DNA from: Pollenia angustigena
Lineage: Eukaryota > Arthropoda > Insecta > Diptera > Polleniidae
Assembly: GCA_930367215.1 (NCBI GenBank)
Contig: OV884056.1
Location: 45,570,308 to 45,634,307, forward strand
Reading direction: 5' to 3'
DNA length: 64,000 nucleotides
The notes under the pieces: model-generated
What the model saw: only the letters and a program-made list of their open reading frames with translations
Told to the model about the DNA's origin: nothing
Database searches by the model: none
Translations under genes and position numbers: made by a program
Part shown: one piece after another, positions 1 through 10,849 of the stretch
Position numbering within the stretch: position 1 is the stretch's first letter
Layout of the letters: each line of letters opens with the position of its first letter

Positions 1-7
1 AACTTAC

Positions 8-1930
8 CTCTGAAAGCAAGTACTGAATCGTGTATATCGTCGTCTAGTTCTTCTTCCTCTTCTTCAATTTCTTCGTCGTCAATATCCTCCTCTTCGTCAC
101 CAATATCGTCGTCAATGTCCTCCTCGTCGTCTTCTTCGTCGAGTAGTTCAATTTCCTCGTCTTCTTCAACGACCTCTTCTTCTTCGACGTCGTCGTTATT
201 TTCAAAGTCGCCGTCAGCAATATTATTATGATCGTTGATTTCTCCTACTTTTTTGACCTGTTTTTCTTCGCCTTCCTTAACAACTTCCTCTTCGGCTGTA
301 TTCTCGTCGTCGTCGTCGTCGTCCTCTTCTGAATTTATGCCAGCGGTAAAAACAGCAATTAATTCTTTATCGATATCACAACGATATGATGACGAGTTAC
401 TACGTTGCGACTCGGTTTTATTTGTCTTACTGCTTGAGCTAGAGGAGTTTTTGCTGGTGTGTGCTGGTTGATGTTGAAAATTATCACCGACAACGTTCGT
501 TTCGTTTGAACGAGACGTTGGTTTTGCGTTACCAAATTCGTCTATTATATTATTGAAAAAGTTTCGATGATTTCTTAGACTTTTACGATATTTAGAAATT
601 TTATCTAAAGGTAATCTTAGAGGCGAGTTCGTCTGCTGATCAGTTGTTTTAGAAGTTGTGGCACTTTCTGTTGAGTTCTTGCTAGTATTGGCTTGATTAT
701 CACCAAGTTTTGTTAAAAAAGTTTGTTTTGTATTATTTAAATCGAGAGAATTACTAAATAAGTTTTGATAACCTCGTACGCTTTTGCGATGTTTCGAAAT
801 TTTATCCAAACTTAATGTTTGTGGTGATTTAGCTTGTTTTCCTTGATCCTTTGCTGATCCGAATGTGGCAGAGGTTGCGGTGGCACTTTCAGTGGTAAGT
901 GTTGATGTTGTTGTTGAAGTCGCAGTTGAAGAATGAGTTGTTTTTGTATTTAATTTTGTTTTATTTCCCACAATTGATAAGAAATTTATATTTTGCTGCT
1001 GCTGTTGGTGATTTTTCTTATCGGCATTAACGTTTTTACTACTGCATTCAATTGCTTGGTTACTGCGCACCGTTAAAAGTTGTGTTGGTGTTGGTGTTAT
1101 TGTTGCTCTTGCTGTGGACGACGATGATTTCTTTTTATTTTTTTTATTATTTTGATTCCTATTATTCCGTTTGTGGTGTCTTGACGATCCAGTGGACGAT
1201 TTGTATTTATATTTTTCTTCAGACGTTAAGGCGTTTATTTTAGTTTGTTTTTGCTGTTGGGGCTTTTGCTGACGTTGAAAATCGCTACTACTCGTATCCG
1301 AACTTTCGTCGCTTATTGATGAGATACTTGATATATTAAACGTTTGTTTATTGGCTCCTGCTCCGAAAGTAGCTGATGTTTCTCTCTTTTTCTTGTTTTC
1401 AGTTTCTACAGCTGATTCGGCTGTTGTTGTATTGGGTATACGACTATAACAGATTTTACTTATTTTACGATAAAAACTTAATAAATTTCTTCTATTCTGG
1501 TTATTATTATTCGTATTACTCGTACTGCTACCGCTAATATTTGTTGCTGTTGTCGCTATTGTACTACGTTGTGGTGTCGTTTCAAAACAAATTTTCTGAA
1601 TTTGATTTTGCTGCTGCTGTTGTTGTGTATTTGATTTTGTATAACTTGTACGTCTTTGATTGTTTGAAGTGCTGCTGCTGTTGCTGTTACTATTAACACC
1701 TCCACCACTACTAGTGGTGGGTTCTTCGGGTGAGATTGTTTTTGATCGAGTTCTTCTTGCTACACAATCACCTTCTTGTTCTTTAGGTGTGTTGTATTTA
1801 CCACTGCTACTACTGCCGCTTGTGTTCGATAATGGCGTTGAATCAATATCGTGTAGACTGAGATTGTGGTAACGGCGTTTCTTTAAGGGTGATGTTAAAT
1901 CTGTCGGATGATCACCAATAGATGTTGATG
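8..1930 (-). CDS. Internal coding exon (exon 2) of a large low-complexity nuclear-type protein; gene partial
   Basis: The minus strand is open for 641 codons between a good acceptor (TCTCTTGTAG before base 1930) and a good donor (GAG|GTAAGTT after base 8). It enters and leaves in phase 1. It encodes roughly residues 164-804. In order: a basic patch SPLKKRRYH, Ser/Asn/Thr/Gln-rich runs with a polyQ tract near 1610, a Lys/Asn-rich patch, two copies of an L-x-LDKISKxRKSxR motif (near 822-735 and 636-548), then about 100 residues almost entirely Glu/Asp. The end, DDDIHDSVLAFR, leads into a further exon outside the window. No enzyme domain is visible. Such an N-terminus suits a chromatin or ubiquitin-pathway protein. 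A TRIP12-type HECT ligase N-terminus is one guess and is not shown by the sequence. Joined to the exon at 19799-20288. Confidence 0.85.
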
Positions 1931-2738
1931 CTACAAGAGATAAATATATTTTAAGTTATTTAAAATTAATGATATTATTCTGGTAAAATTTGAATAAAAA
2001 TTATTGTTATTATAGAGATAACCAGTTCTAAGTTCTTTCGAATCGGTTGCTAAACTGAAAATAATTTTATATTGCGTATTTTTTTTATTTTCTTCTTTTA
2101 ATCTAAGACGACATAACTTTTAAATAATTTTTAATAGATTTGCTTTGTACTTAAAAAGATTTTTGTGATAGGCTGGAAAACTTCTAACGTATAAATCTAC
2201 TATACAAATTTTCGTCATAGAAGAATTTTTATTAAAATATTTTGATTCGAATGGGAAAAAACATTCGTATAATTCATACAAAAGGTCTGTTCAATAACTA
2301 AGGCCCGTTTTCACGATTAACCTTTAAAGATCGAAATAGGTAATGGTACCTTTGGTACAAGTGAGGAATAAAGTTACCTTAAACTATTTTTCGTTTTCAC
2401 AACTTCTATATAAAATAAACTTAACATTTTTAAAAACTAAAGTAAATACCGACTATTTTTGCCAAAATAAAAATACGAACTGGCAACTACTTACTTTCTT
2501 TTACTTTTCTCATTTTAAATTTTTGTGTTCTCAAATATTTTTTAATAATGGCAAATATTAATAAAATACCGCGTATACACGAATTTAACATTTTGAAAAT
2601 GTTATTTGTCAAAATACGAGTTTGTTAATAATTTACAAAATATACGTATACTTGGAGTTGCCATCTATAAAAAATATGTAAATACAATATGGCAATCTCA
2701 AATCTTAACCTTACGTCAAAAGTTAAAGGTAGAACGTT

Positions 2739-3496
2739 TTCAATGTAAGGCTGTGTTGGGAACCTGGACACTGCATGGTTGAAGGAAATGAGGTGGCTGA
2801 CGAACTCGCGAGAGGGGGGTTCGAATCTGGACTTAGCGGAAAGTAACGGGGGGGGAGGGGGTTAAGTCCCCCCTCTATGTTACTACTATGGGGTGATACG
2901 GGAGAAATTCCGTGATGACGTTAACCAATCCTGGAGGGACAGAACGGATTGCAGTGTGTCCAGGGCACTATGGCCCAGATTGGACGCGGGGGCAACCAGG
3001 GTTCTACTGGGATTGGATAGGGGTAGTCTTAGAACACTTGTAGGGTTCTTAACGGGTCATTGTCCTGTCAGGGCTTTTGCGGGTAGATGGGACAACGCCA
3101 TACCGGACTTCTGCAGATTGTGCGATGATTCAGGGGAGCTGGAGACGATCGAGCATGTACTGTGCCATTATCCCAGGATGCAGGGTCTCAGGCAGAAGTT
3201 GCTAGGAGATAGGTTTCACGACGAACTGGGGTGCATCGCTGGATGTAGTCCGGCTGATTTACTGGGGTTTTTCAGGGAAATAGTGCGGCTGTTTCTGTTA
3301 AGGGGACTTTAGAGACGGCAATAGTTCTACGCAAAATCTTCTAACTTTCTATATTTCTTGTTTCTATACATCTCATACTTCTTTTCTTTACTGTATTTTT
3401 TTTTTCTTTTAATTGAAGGGATTCACAATGGACCATATTGGTATCCGAGTGGAAGTGTGCCCTTGGGCGCATAACCCTTCTTAACCTAACCTAACC
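2739..3496 (+). mobile_element. 5'-truncated non-LTR retrotransposon (RNase H end and C-terminal Cys/His cluster)
   Basis: The segment is bounded by the 15-bp direct repeat TAAAGGTAGAACGTT (2724-2738 and 3497-3511), a target-site duplication of retrotransposition. It begins inside an RNase H domain, with W-x-PGH and EGNEVADELARGG at about 2757-2818. A G-rich interruption follows near 2850. An open stretch from 2893 to 3312 then carries a CRLC...EHVLCHY Cys/His cluster typical of the C-terminus of I/R1/LOA-type non-LTR polymerases. The 3' end is a short tandem AACCT repeat, not poly(A), as in several RNase H-bearing clades. The local G+C is clearly higher than the surroundings, which suggests a recent arrival. 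Confidence 0.9.
2893..3312 (+). pseudogene. C-terminal fragment of a non-LTR retrotransposon polyprotein
   Basis: An open frame of 140 codons with no proper ATG, ending TAG. Residues FRDDVNQSWRD and the Cys/His cluster (CRLC...HVLCHY) place it downstream of RNase H. The reverse transcriptase and endonuclease are missing because of 5' truncation. It is a dead fragment. See the element entry at 2739-3496. Confidence 0.85.
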
Positions 3497-4092
3497 TAAA
3501 GGTAGAACGTTCCTCTCTTTACCTTTTCTTTCACTTTTAGATTAAATGGTACTTGTGATAATTAAAAACTCATTATCTGTTCGATAACTTCCTACATTAA
3601 GCTATCGTTAAGTCGTGAAAACGGGTCTAAAAATTATTACAAATTTGCATCAATTTTCAAATGATCGTTTTTGTGTTACGTTCTTGTAAAAAAATAATAA
3701 TAATGATAAATAAATTTGATGCTATCATTAAAATGGCCATCGATGATTGTGTACCAAAACGCAGAATATCAACTTCCAACAAACCATTACCCAACAACAT
3801 AAAATCAACAAAACTGGAAGCGTTTTAGGGACATTAAAGACCACCAAGAAATATCTATAATAAACAAAAGCATTACTAAAGAAATTCAACAATTTAGAAA
3901 TCATCCCCTTTTTGGAAAGTATAAAAAATGCTTAGGAAGAAATCAAAAATCATTCCAATTCAAAAACACAATAACGTGGTATGTATATTACACCCAGCAA
4001 GAAAAGTGCGAAATCCTGGCTCAATACTTTAAATCGAATCACTGTATTTCGACACACCTTAACGATACAACCACTGTTGCTGAAGTAAATAG

Positions 4093-4228
4093 TAGTGCTG
4101 GGATAATCGATATTTTCTACTATCGATATTTGTCGATAGTTCAGATTTCACTATCGATATATCGATATTACTATCGACTGAATGTTTGTCTGAATGTTAT
4201 CGATAATATCGATAGTTTCCCAGCACTA
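4093..4228. mobile_element. hAT-type MITE in the Jockey pseudogene
   Basis: 136 bp. The ends are TAGTGCTGGG and CCCAGCACTA. A perfect 8-bp duplication GTAAATAG (4085-4092 and 4229-4236) flanks it, the size expected for hAT. The interior is built from repeated TATCGATA motifs and is nearly palindromic. Non-coding. Confidence 0.9.
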
Positions 4229-4443
4229 GTAAATAGTAATACTGTTAATGAAATTCGTTCTGCAAATCCAAGTCCACAATCCAAGTCATAAATCAAAGAA
4301 AAACAGCAGACATTATAAAAAGCAAAAATCTCCTGGAGGGGAGGCTTAAAAAATTTTCCAAATAAAGGAATAGGTTATCTTACAACAATATTTAACATAT
4401 GTTTAAAGCTGTTCTATCATCCCATATAATGGAAAATATCTAA

Positions 4444-4757
4444 AGCGGCTCATACACTTGCAATAAAATTGTTCAATTTTACGTACTGTACAATTATATC
4501 GCCAATGTTTATGTGATATTCGATGATGGCACAATATATTGGCAACAATCAAAAGACATGATTTTTATTGCACAACGAAAAGAAAGTAGAATGTGTTGGC
4601 AACATTGTACAATGCTGTTTATGTTATTCCTATAGGTTATGTTCACCTTTTTATTGAATGAATGAAAATAATGTACCACTTATTGCATAATATAGGACAA
4701 AATGGAAATAATATGGCTAATACCATATACAATAATATTGCAAGTGTATGGGCCGCT
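4444..4757. mobile_element. PIF/Harbinger-type MITE in the Jockey pseudogene
   Basis: 314 bp with AGCGGCTCATACACTTGCAA at the left and its near-complement at the right. It is flanked by TAA at 4441-4443 and 4758-4760. It splits the Jockey frame precisely: the codons left of 4443 and right of 4758 join in one reading frame when the MITE and one TAA are ignored. Non-coding. Confidence 0.88.
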
Positions 4758-5637
4758 TAAGATTATACTAATACTAAAACCAAACAACCCTGCAAATACT
4801 CCATTGTCTTATAGGCCAATAAGACCTCTTTCTTCTACAAGTAAAATACTGGAAAAAATAATAAAAGAAAAATTGAACTGTTTTATTGATGAACGAACCA
4901 TCACAACAAAACTACACTACCCAACCGTTACTTCAAATTAGAAAAATTTTAAAAAATATTTTCAAAATGGCAAATCAACGGGAATGTTTCTCTGCTGCCT
5001 TTGACTCTGTTTGGCATAACGGACTTCTTTTTAAATTAAAAAAATTAAACTTTCCGATGGAAATTAAAAAATTTTCCAAAGTTTTCTGTCCAACAGGTCG
5101 TTTAATGTATACTTAGGCACCATTTTTTCCCAACAAACCAACATAATTGCTGGTTGTCCGCAAGGGTCATGCCTTTCACCTACTCTGTACAATATCTTTA
5201 CTGCAGACATTCCACCATTTTCAAATTGCGTTACATAAATCTTTGCCGATGATACTTCAATACTTTGCTCAGATGTACTCGCATTAAATATAATGGCCAG
5301 CTTACAACCAGCGCTAACCAATCTAAACAACTATTTTACCCAATGGAATATCTTGGTAACCCCCGAAAAAACACAACTATATATTTCACGAGAAAATGAA
5401 AGATGTGTTTCATCCCAGAAACCCCCTTCAATTTATGAATCATAATGTTCCCTGTAAAAAAAACCTCAAATATTTGGGTGTCATGCTTGACACCAAACTC
5501 TGCTTCAACGTTCATATACCTTGTCGAATATAAACAGGAGGTCTAAACTGAATATCGAAAACAAAAAACTGATTATGAAATTAATGTCCACCCAATAATT
5601 TTTTAATGTGCTCCGGTATGGTCCACCCTCGTCATAA

Positions 5638-6141
5638 TGTCCCAGGAAAAACTTTTTGATTTTAAGTTATAGGTGGTAGTAATTTCATACGTTTCCTGGT
5701 AAGTAGCTGTCATTACAATTGTCATTATTCTGAAAACTGCAATAAGTACTTACTAGTAACGACCTCAGCAACTACTTATTACTTCTATTATTTTCACTAC
5801 TGAATATTTGCTTACTAATAATCTGCTCAATAACTACATATTAATTGTGTTGTTTTCAGTACTGAATATTTATTTACTGGTAACGTACTCAATAACTTCT
5901 TATTAGGTCTATTAACTAGTGGTTTTCTGGCTTCTAGTAAGTATATTGTAAGTACTTACAATTTAACTTACTCGTGGTTAAATAATAACTAGATATTTTT
6001 TGACTTCTAGTAAGTGTATTGTAAGTACTGAATTCTGTGGACACCTCGAACAAAAATAAGTAGTTATTCAGCCGAAAAATAAGTAGTGTTTATTTTCTCC
6101 AACATTACTTGCTAGCTTACTAGGTAAGTAAAGTTTTTGCT
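5638..6141. mobile_element. CCCAGC-family MITE in the Jockey pseudogene
   Basis: The left end is CCCAGGAAAAACTTT, the right end AAAGTTTTTGCTGGG. The interior is rich in repeated TACTTACTAGT-like words. The same family is at 53052-53267 (opposite orientation), and related elements with these ends are at 40161-43944 and 44307-44922. The flanks suggest a 2-bp target duplication (GT). This does not settle the superfamily. Confidence 0.8.
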
Positions 6142-6793
6142 GGGGTCATTTAAAAAAGCTGCAAGAAGCTCAAAATAAGCTGCTAAAATTGATATATAAT
6201 CTACCATGGCATTTCTCCACCCAACGTTTACACGCACTTGCCAATTTTGACCTCGTTTACGATAAAATAGACAGACTCGGACTAAATTTCCATAGAAGAT
6301 GCCAATACTCCCAGTATATTCACATAAATGATCCGATCTCATCTTAATTTTACACAAATAACCCTCGTTTAAGCTTTTTATCATATACCCCCACGTTTCA
6401 AATAGGTGTTTGATAAACTTTTTCCCTTTAACATAACAAGAACTATTAATACATACATGTAAATAATACTACTTGAAATTAATTATTAAGAAGAAAAGGA
6501 ACATTGTACCTAAACTCTTAACATAAAATAAATCAAATGTAAAAAATGATAATATTATAGAAATGTAGTTAATTTTTGCTCGTTGCAAATGTTTGCTACT
6601 AATATTTTTTAACGAATCTGAGTAAACTTTTATCCAAAAATTAGAAATTTTTAATATTTACAAAGTTTTTGTTAATAACAAAATCATACTTTATTTCGAA
6701 TACGATGTTTTAAATACATAAGGTGCTAAAATTTTAGAAAGTAAGATATCGGAAATAATTTTTTTGCTTTGATATTCTTAAAAAATTAACATA

Positions 6794-7163
6794 TTGGCTG
6801 ACTTCCAAAACGTCAAATGCTTTGTATAAGAACAAAGCATAATGTTTCATTACGCCGCAGTACAATATAGATATATGCAATGCAAACCCTTCCAAAACGT
6901 CAATGGTAAGTATTAGTAACGCAGCAAAAAAAGCAATCGGAGCATCGGTTTTAAAGTTGATGCTTTGTGATATTTGACATTTAATTTGCAAGCAATACAG
7001 ATTTATTTTAATATTATGCATTGCATCACTTACATTTCAAAACGTTTAAATAAACATAACACAAAGTTACATTGATTCGGTACTTTGTACATGTGCATCA
7101 TTAAAATACAGTAGTGAAACTGTATACAAACTTTGTATTAGTACGTTTTGGAAGTCAGCTATT
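6794..7163. mobile_element. TIR element with GGCTGACTTCCAAAACG ends (probable Tc1/mariner-like MITE)
   Basis: Left GGCTGACTTCCAAAACG and right CGTTTTGGAAGTCAGC are inverted. The flanking TA dinucleotides fit a Tc1/mariner-type insertion, although the outermost bases differ between ends. Sub-terminal ATGCTTTGTATAAGAACAAAGC-like palindromes and internal copies of CTTCCAAAACGTC are present. No coding sequence. Confidence 0.7.
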
Positions 7164-7560
7164 ATCAGGTTGTGAGTAAACCTTAATAAGTGGTACAAAA
7201 TATGTTGGCAACATTTTATTGCAGAAAAGAAAACACAATTAACTTCAATACACGTTATACATAAGCACAAACAAACATAAATAAATACACTATAAACATC
7301 AAAATTAATTAACTCTCGTTGCATGTTTCCGTTGGTAAAGCAAACGAAACACCTAGTATTAGTAGGCAGTACTTTATTAAAAACCCTAGACTTTCTTGGG
7401 GCTTGTATGCCCGCTTGTTTGTTTGAAGAATGGCGGACAAAAAATTCGAAAATCGCTCGCTGTGCTTGTTGAAGCGCATTTAAATTTCGAGGATAATCAG
7501 AAATTTCAGGTTTATATCGAACACAGTTGATACGTTTTAAAAAGCAAAAAAATATATTTT
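7164..7560. other. Unassigned intronic stretch with one balanced-composition minus-strand frame
   Basis: A minus-strand frame across 7300-7560 encodes residues such as RKSRVFNK and NTRCFVCFTNGN. It is less biased than random A+T-rich frames. It could be the tail of a piggyBac-like transposase, which often ends in a Cys-rich patch, but nothing decisive is visible. The frame continues into the neighbouring MITE, so the full ORF (7067-7750) is not a gene. Confidence 0.3.
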
Positions 7561-7562
7561 TA

Positions 7563-8163
7563 GGGTGTGTGTGAAACGGTAGCAAAGTTCTATGGTGAAA
7601 TGAAAATTGTTTGTGGTAGAAAATTTTCATATTTGTGCTGTGTGAAATTGTAACATGTTTGACAACGTAAAATTTTGACATAAAGAAAAAAACAATTACT
7701 AATAGTTTTGTGAAAATGAATAAATTAAACAAACGTTTACCAATAATCATTTCAATTCTGTTGGAAATGAGATCGTCCCAACTATTTGATGAATTCGTTC
7801 TGAAATAAAAACAATTTTTACAAAAAGTGTGGCCAAAAAAGCTTATACATATGTATGTAAATATGTACTTACATTTTGTACAATTCTTTTTAATTTTTTT
7901 TCCGCTGGTCCTGCTTCCATATTATTTTTTATTTTGTTAAAACAAATTTGATGAAAAAAATAATGTTGTGGTTGTCAAAAATTTCTACTCTTATGTCAAA
8001 ATTTATACTAGCCCCTAGGGATAGTGAAATTTTATTATTTATTTATTTACTCAATGTTACACACAAACCGAGCCCAGAGGGCCATATATGGTTTAAAAAT
8101 ACAACCTCAATAGTGTCAAAATTTTACTTCCATGAGTACTTTGCTACCGTTTCACACACACCC
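7563..8163. mobile_element. Tc1/mariner-like MITE, GGGTGTGTGTGAAAC ends, TA TSD
   Basis: Inverted ends of about 26 bp match perfectly, from GGGTGTGTGTGAAACGG inward to AGCAAAGT. TA at 7561-7562 and 8164-8165 gives the duplication. Its right edge served as the target of the P-like element L (TSD CCCTAACA, 8161-8168). No transposase is recognisable in the interior. Confidence 0.87.
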
Positions 8164-8543
8164 TAACACATGGTATAAGGAAAACAAGGTAGTGCCACTT
8201 AAAATTTTTTTGACAAGTATTGTGTTTTGCTCTGTTGTATTCTTTTATTCAGATTTAATAAAATATTGCCACATGAGGAAAATGGATAGAGATTCCCAGA
8301 AATTTCAAAGTTAAATGTGTAGTTTTAAATAAATGAAAATACGTACAAATTTTAGTCTTAATCTTATATTTAAAGAGTTAAAAAGTGTGATAGCGAAATA
8401 AGAAAACATTATTTATTCTGGTGGTTTTTTAGTTTTGTGAAACTTGTGGTAGAGACATTTTAATTTAAAATAGTGATGAAAATCAGTTAAACTTTATATG
8501 ATAAATTTTATTAAATTATTGTTTTTTGATCCATTTGGTTTAA

Positions 8544-8874
8544 TTAACCCTCCCTCTGATAAAAGCTTAACGTAAGAATAATTTGTATCTTGCTTGTCTG
8601 CCGTTTTGCTTTCGAACGCTTTAAGACCTTTGATATTACATATCCTGCAAAGTTTTCTAACCCATCGTATTCGATGTCGTTTAGTTGATTTAGGTAATGA
8701 ATTGAGCAAACAAATGATTCTTTTTTCAAAACTCCTTCTACCTTCTTGCAAGCGTTCAACCACTTTTTACGTTTGAACCGCAACAGCGGTATTTTGAAAA
8801 ATGTGATATCCAAACGCTTACAGTTGCATCTTGTATTTTTGCAGTCTTGGAATATGCACTTAATTTTCTTTTTG
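8544..8874 (-). pseudogene. THAP-type zinc-finger fragment (N-terminus of a P-like transposase)
   Basis: Translation shows a Cys-x4-Cys pair (CIFQDC), an ITFFKIPLLRFK stretch, a KKWLNACKK tryptophan, and a VCSIHY Cys-x2-His. That is the C2CH order of THAP DNA-binding domains, as in the N-terminus of P transposase. No ATG precedes it in frame; a TGA lies just upstream. The frame stops about 40 residues after the domain, so only the DNA-binding part remains. It lies a normal 5'-leader distance from the right end of element L. Confidence 0.72.
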
Positions 8875-9545
8875 TGTTGTTGATTTATTCAAAATAAAAT
8901 TTTATTTTGACAAAAAAAAAGTAGAAAATGGGATTATTAAGAACGAATATGGTAGCCCAGTTTTCACAAAACACGTTAGTTGTCAAAAGGCAATATGTCA
9001 AAATAAAAGAGAGAGTGGCACTACCTTGTAATCCTTATACCATGATACAAATACAGAAGGTAGTTCCACTCTCTCTTTTTGTCGCCATATTAACGTTCTG
9101 ACGTTTATCGGAATTATGAAAAGTTGTGCTACCATAGTTTATTAAATAATCCCATTTTTCTGTTTTTGTTTTGTTTTTTGTTTGAAGTTTGGAAAAATAA
9201 TATATAAATTTAAATTAAACAATTTATATTAAAAAGCCTTAAAATTTGCTAATGTTGAGAATAAGAAGTTACATAAATAAAATATATTTAAAAAAAGTAA
9301 AAAACATTTATCAAACGTTATTTTGTACTTCTGATTCGATGCGGAAGAGTTTGTGCAGCTGTGTCAAACACATAAAAAATATTGGTTCTAGACCCAGAAT
9401 CGATCTAACGATGTACGTCCGTCCAACCGGCTGGCTTTCCATGCACACTGTGTGCGAAAATTTAAAACGTTAAAAGAACGCAATTTTGAAGATAATTTAA
9501 TGAATTTTTTTATAGGAAGTTCTAATTGTCACAAGGAAGAACCTT

Positions 9546-9778
9546 TTTATACCCACAACACAATATTGATAAGGGTGCCGTATAAACCATCTTCCTAAAA
9601 TTACTTTAAGGAAAGCAAATTTTATATAGATGAAGAAATCTAAATAATATTCGGCACTGAATAACAGAATTTTGTTCTGCCGGGTCCATGATTGCCCATG
9701 AGTCCCATATAGACTTAACTTGCAAAAAGTTTTTCTTTTATTCTGTGGTGGAGGGTCGGGCTTAACCGACTATACTTT
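9546..9778. repeat. TATACCC dispersed repeat, short copy in element M
   Basis: It starts TTTTTATACCCACAACACAA and ends GTGGTGGAGGGTCGGGCTTA followed by ACCGACTATACTTTTT. The same edges bound copies at 45772-47216 and 57245-57772. This copy is internally deleted. Confidence 0.75.
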
Positions 9779-9815
9779 TTTGATTGCTTAAGCTTAATTT
9801 TTAATTTCTTAGTAG

Positions 9816-10025
9816 CTCGCAGAACAGCATGCAATTGAAAATCTCTGGGAAGAAATAAAGCTATTAAATGATGTGGTATACGATAGCCTTGAACAATTTA
9901 TAAACATTTTATCTGAATGCGGGCTTAACAAACCAAGCAACGATTTTTTGCCTAAAGTTGAACATCTTAATTCAAGATTTGTCCAAATTAATAGTGATTT
10001 TTATATAAAAAGCCCAGTTTTATGA
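9816..10025 (+). pseudogene. C-terminal fragment of a P-like transposase (tentative)
   Basis: A 69-codon open stretch after an acceptor-like TTTCTTAG reads IENLWEEIKLL..., then ILSECGLNKPSNDFLPKVEH, then a TGA. A G-L-x-x-PS block followed by a Leu/Phe-spaced helix is reminiscent of the C-terminus of P/THAP9-type transposases. It lies in the right place and orientation for element M, between its left end (9041) and its 3' terminal repeat. The assignment leans on that context. Confidence 0.5.
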
Positions 10026-10708
10026 ACAAATTATATGTAATTAAAATGTTGTATTAAATGCAAATATTATAAAAAGGTTATTTTTGGGAAGAATCTTTTT
10101 TTAATACATAAAACAATCTAAAATTATTTGTTCAAAGATGAAGTAATTGTAGCTTGAATCTTGTTTTATAAATTTTAATTTCTTTTTAATTAAGATAGAC
10201 CATACAAATAATGTTTTTTTTTTTTTAATTTTCGGGAAAAAACCTATTTATGCATATTATTGGTGAATTACGCTGTTTTTAATTCTGAGCTCTTAAGCAA
10301 ATTAAAGTACTTAAAAATTCACATTAAAGCTGTTAATGCAAATTACACATTTTGTCTTATAATTTCCAAACGGAATTTGTTGCCTTTTTAATATGTGGCA
10401 ACGAGATTTTTAACATTTACAAAAAACAAACTTCAAATAATTCCGATAAACTTCAAAAAAATAATTGTGAGAGAGAAGTGGAACTACCCATGGTAAAATT
10501 ACTACAAGGTGGCAGCGCTAGGTGTTGTTGTACAACAATACAACAAAAACAGGCAAATTTGTTTGTGTAATAAACTCCGTGCTGTCAAAAATTATGTGCA
10601 ACAACGTTGCCATTGTTTGTCTTTTCCGACAAAATTTGGACGGATAATTTTCGCTTGGTAGGATGTTAGGCTGACTTACGGCAATGTTACACGTTTAATA
10701 AATACATA

Positions 10709-10849
10709 CACCCTTATTGTGTTTGGCGTATTTAAAATACGCCTACGACTATTTGGTAATAGATTAAAGAGAACGTGAATTTGTTTTCCTTTAATATATT
10801 ACCAAACTGTCGTAGGCGTATTTTAAATACGCCAAACACAATAAGGGTG
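10709..10849. mobile_element. Palindromic MITE (hairpin) within element N
   Basis: 141 bp, almost a perfect inverted repeat. It opens CACCCTTATTGTGTTTGGCG, passes through the palindrome GTATTTAAAATAC, and returns through the complement to CAATAAGGGTG. The loop is about 25 bp. The flanks are ATA-rich and do not fix the duplication length. RNA from either strand would form a strong stem. Confidence 0.82.

Larger units (their letters stand above)
2302..3627. mobile_element. TIR element (GGCCCG family, TAA TSD) split by a non-LTR insertion
   Basis: The left end is GGCCCGTTTTCACGATTAAC. The right end, reverse-complemented, is GACCCGTTTTCACGACTTAA. Both are flanked by TAA (2299-2301 and 3628-3630). 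TAA/TTA duplications are typical of PIF/Harbinger MITEs. A relative lies at 54556-54774. The copy is interrupted by the retrotransposon at 2739-3496, so the MITE itself was only about 550 bp. No coding capacity. Confidence 0.8.
3700..6530 (+). pseudogene. Jockey-type non-LTR retrotransposon, degenerate, with three MITEs inserted
   Basis: Pieces of one plus-strand reverse transcriptase ORF appear in order. A pre-RT region (VPKRRIST, 3755-3778) comes first. Then LKPNNP...SYRPIRPLSS (about 4777-4837) and AFDSVWHNGLLFKL (5002-5040). Then GCPQGSCLSPTLYN (5153-5194) and the catalytic FADD (about 5240-5252). KYLGVMLDTKL follows (5467-5499), then the C-terminal QNKLLKLIYNLPWHF (6168-6212), ending at a stop near 6345. 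Frameshifts and stops separate the blocks. Insertions lie at 4093-4228, 4444-4757 and 5638-6141. The A-rich stretch near 6520-6550 may be the 3' tail. Jockey-clade assignment rests on motif spelling and the absence of RNase H. Confidence 0.85.

Noticed and set aside
235..471. Plus-strand Ser-rich ORF, and similar ones at 1052-1243 and 1660-1872
   Set aside because: They are antisense shadows of the acidic and low-complexity minus-strand exon at 8-1930.
7067..7750. 227-codon minus-strand ORF
   Set aside because: It starts inside the GGGTGTGTG MITE and ends inside the GGCTGACTTCC element. Only a short middle part has coding-like composition, so the whole frame is not a gene.
8927..9164. Stand-alone palindromic MITE (inverted GAAAATGGGATTATT ... 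AATAATCCCATTTTT)
   Set aside because: The inverted arms are the homologous 5' sub-terminal regions of two P-like elements (L and M) abutting head to head, explained fully by the nested insertion.
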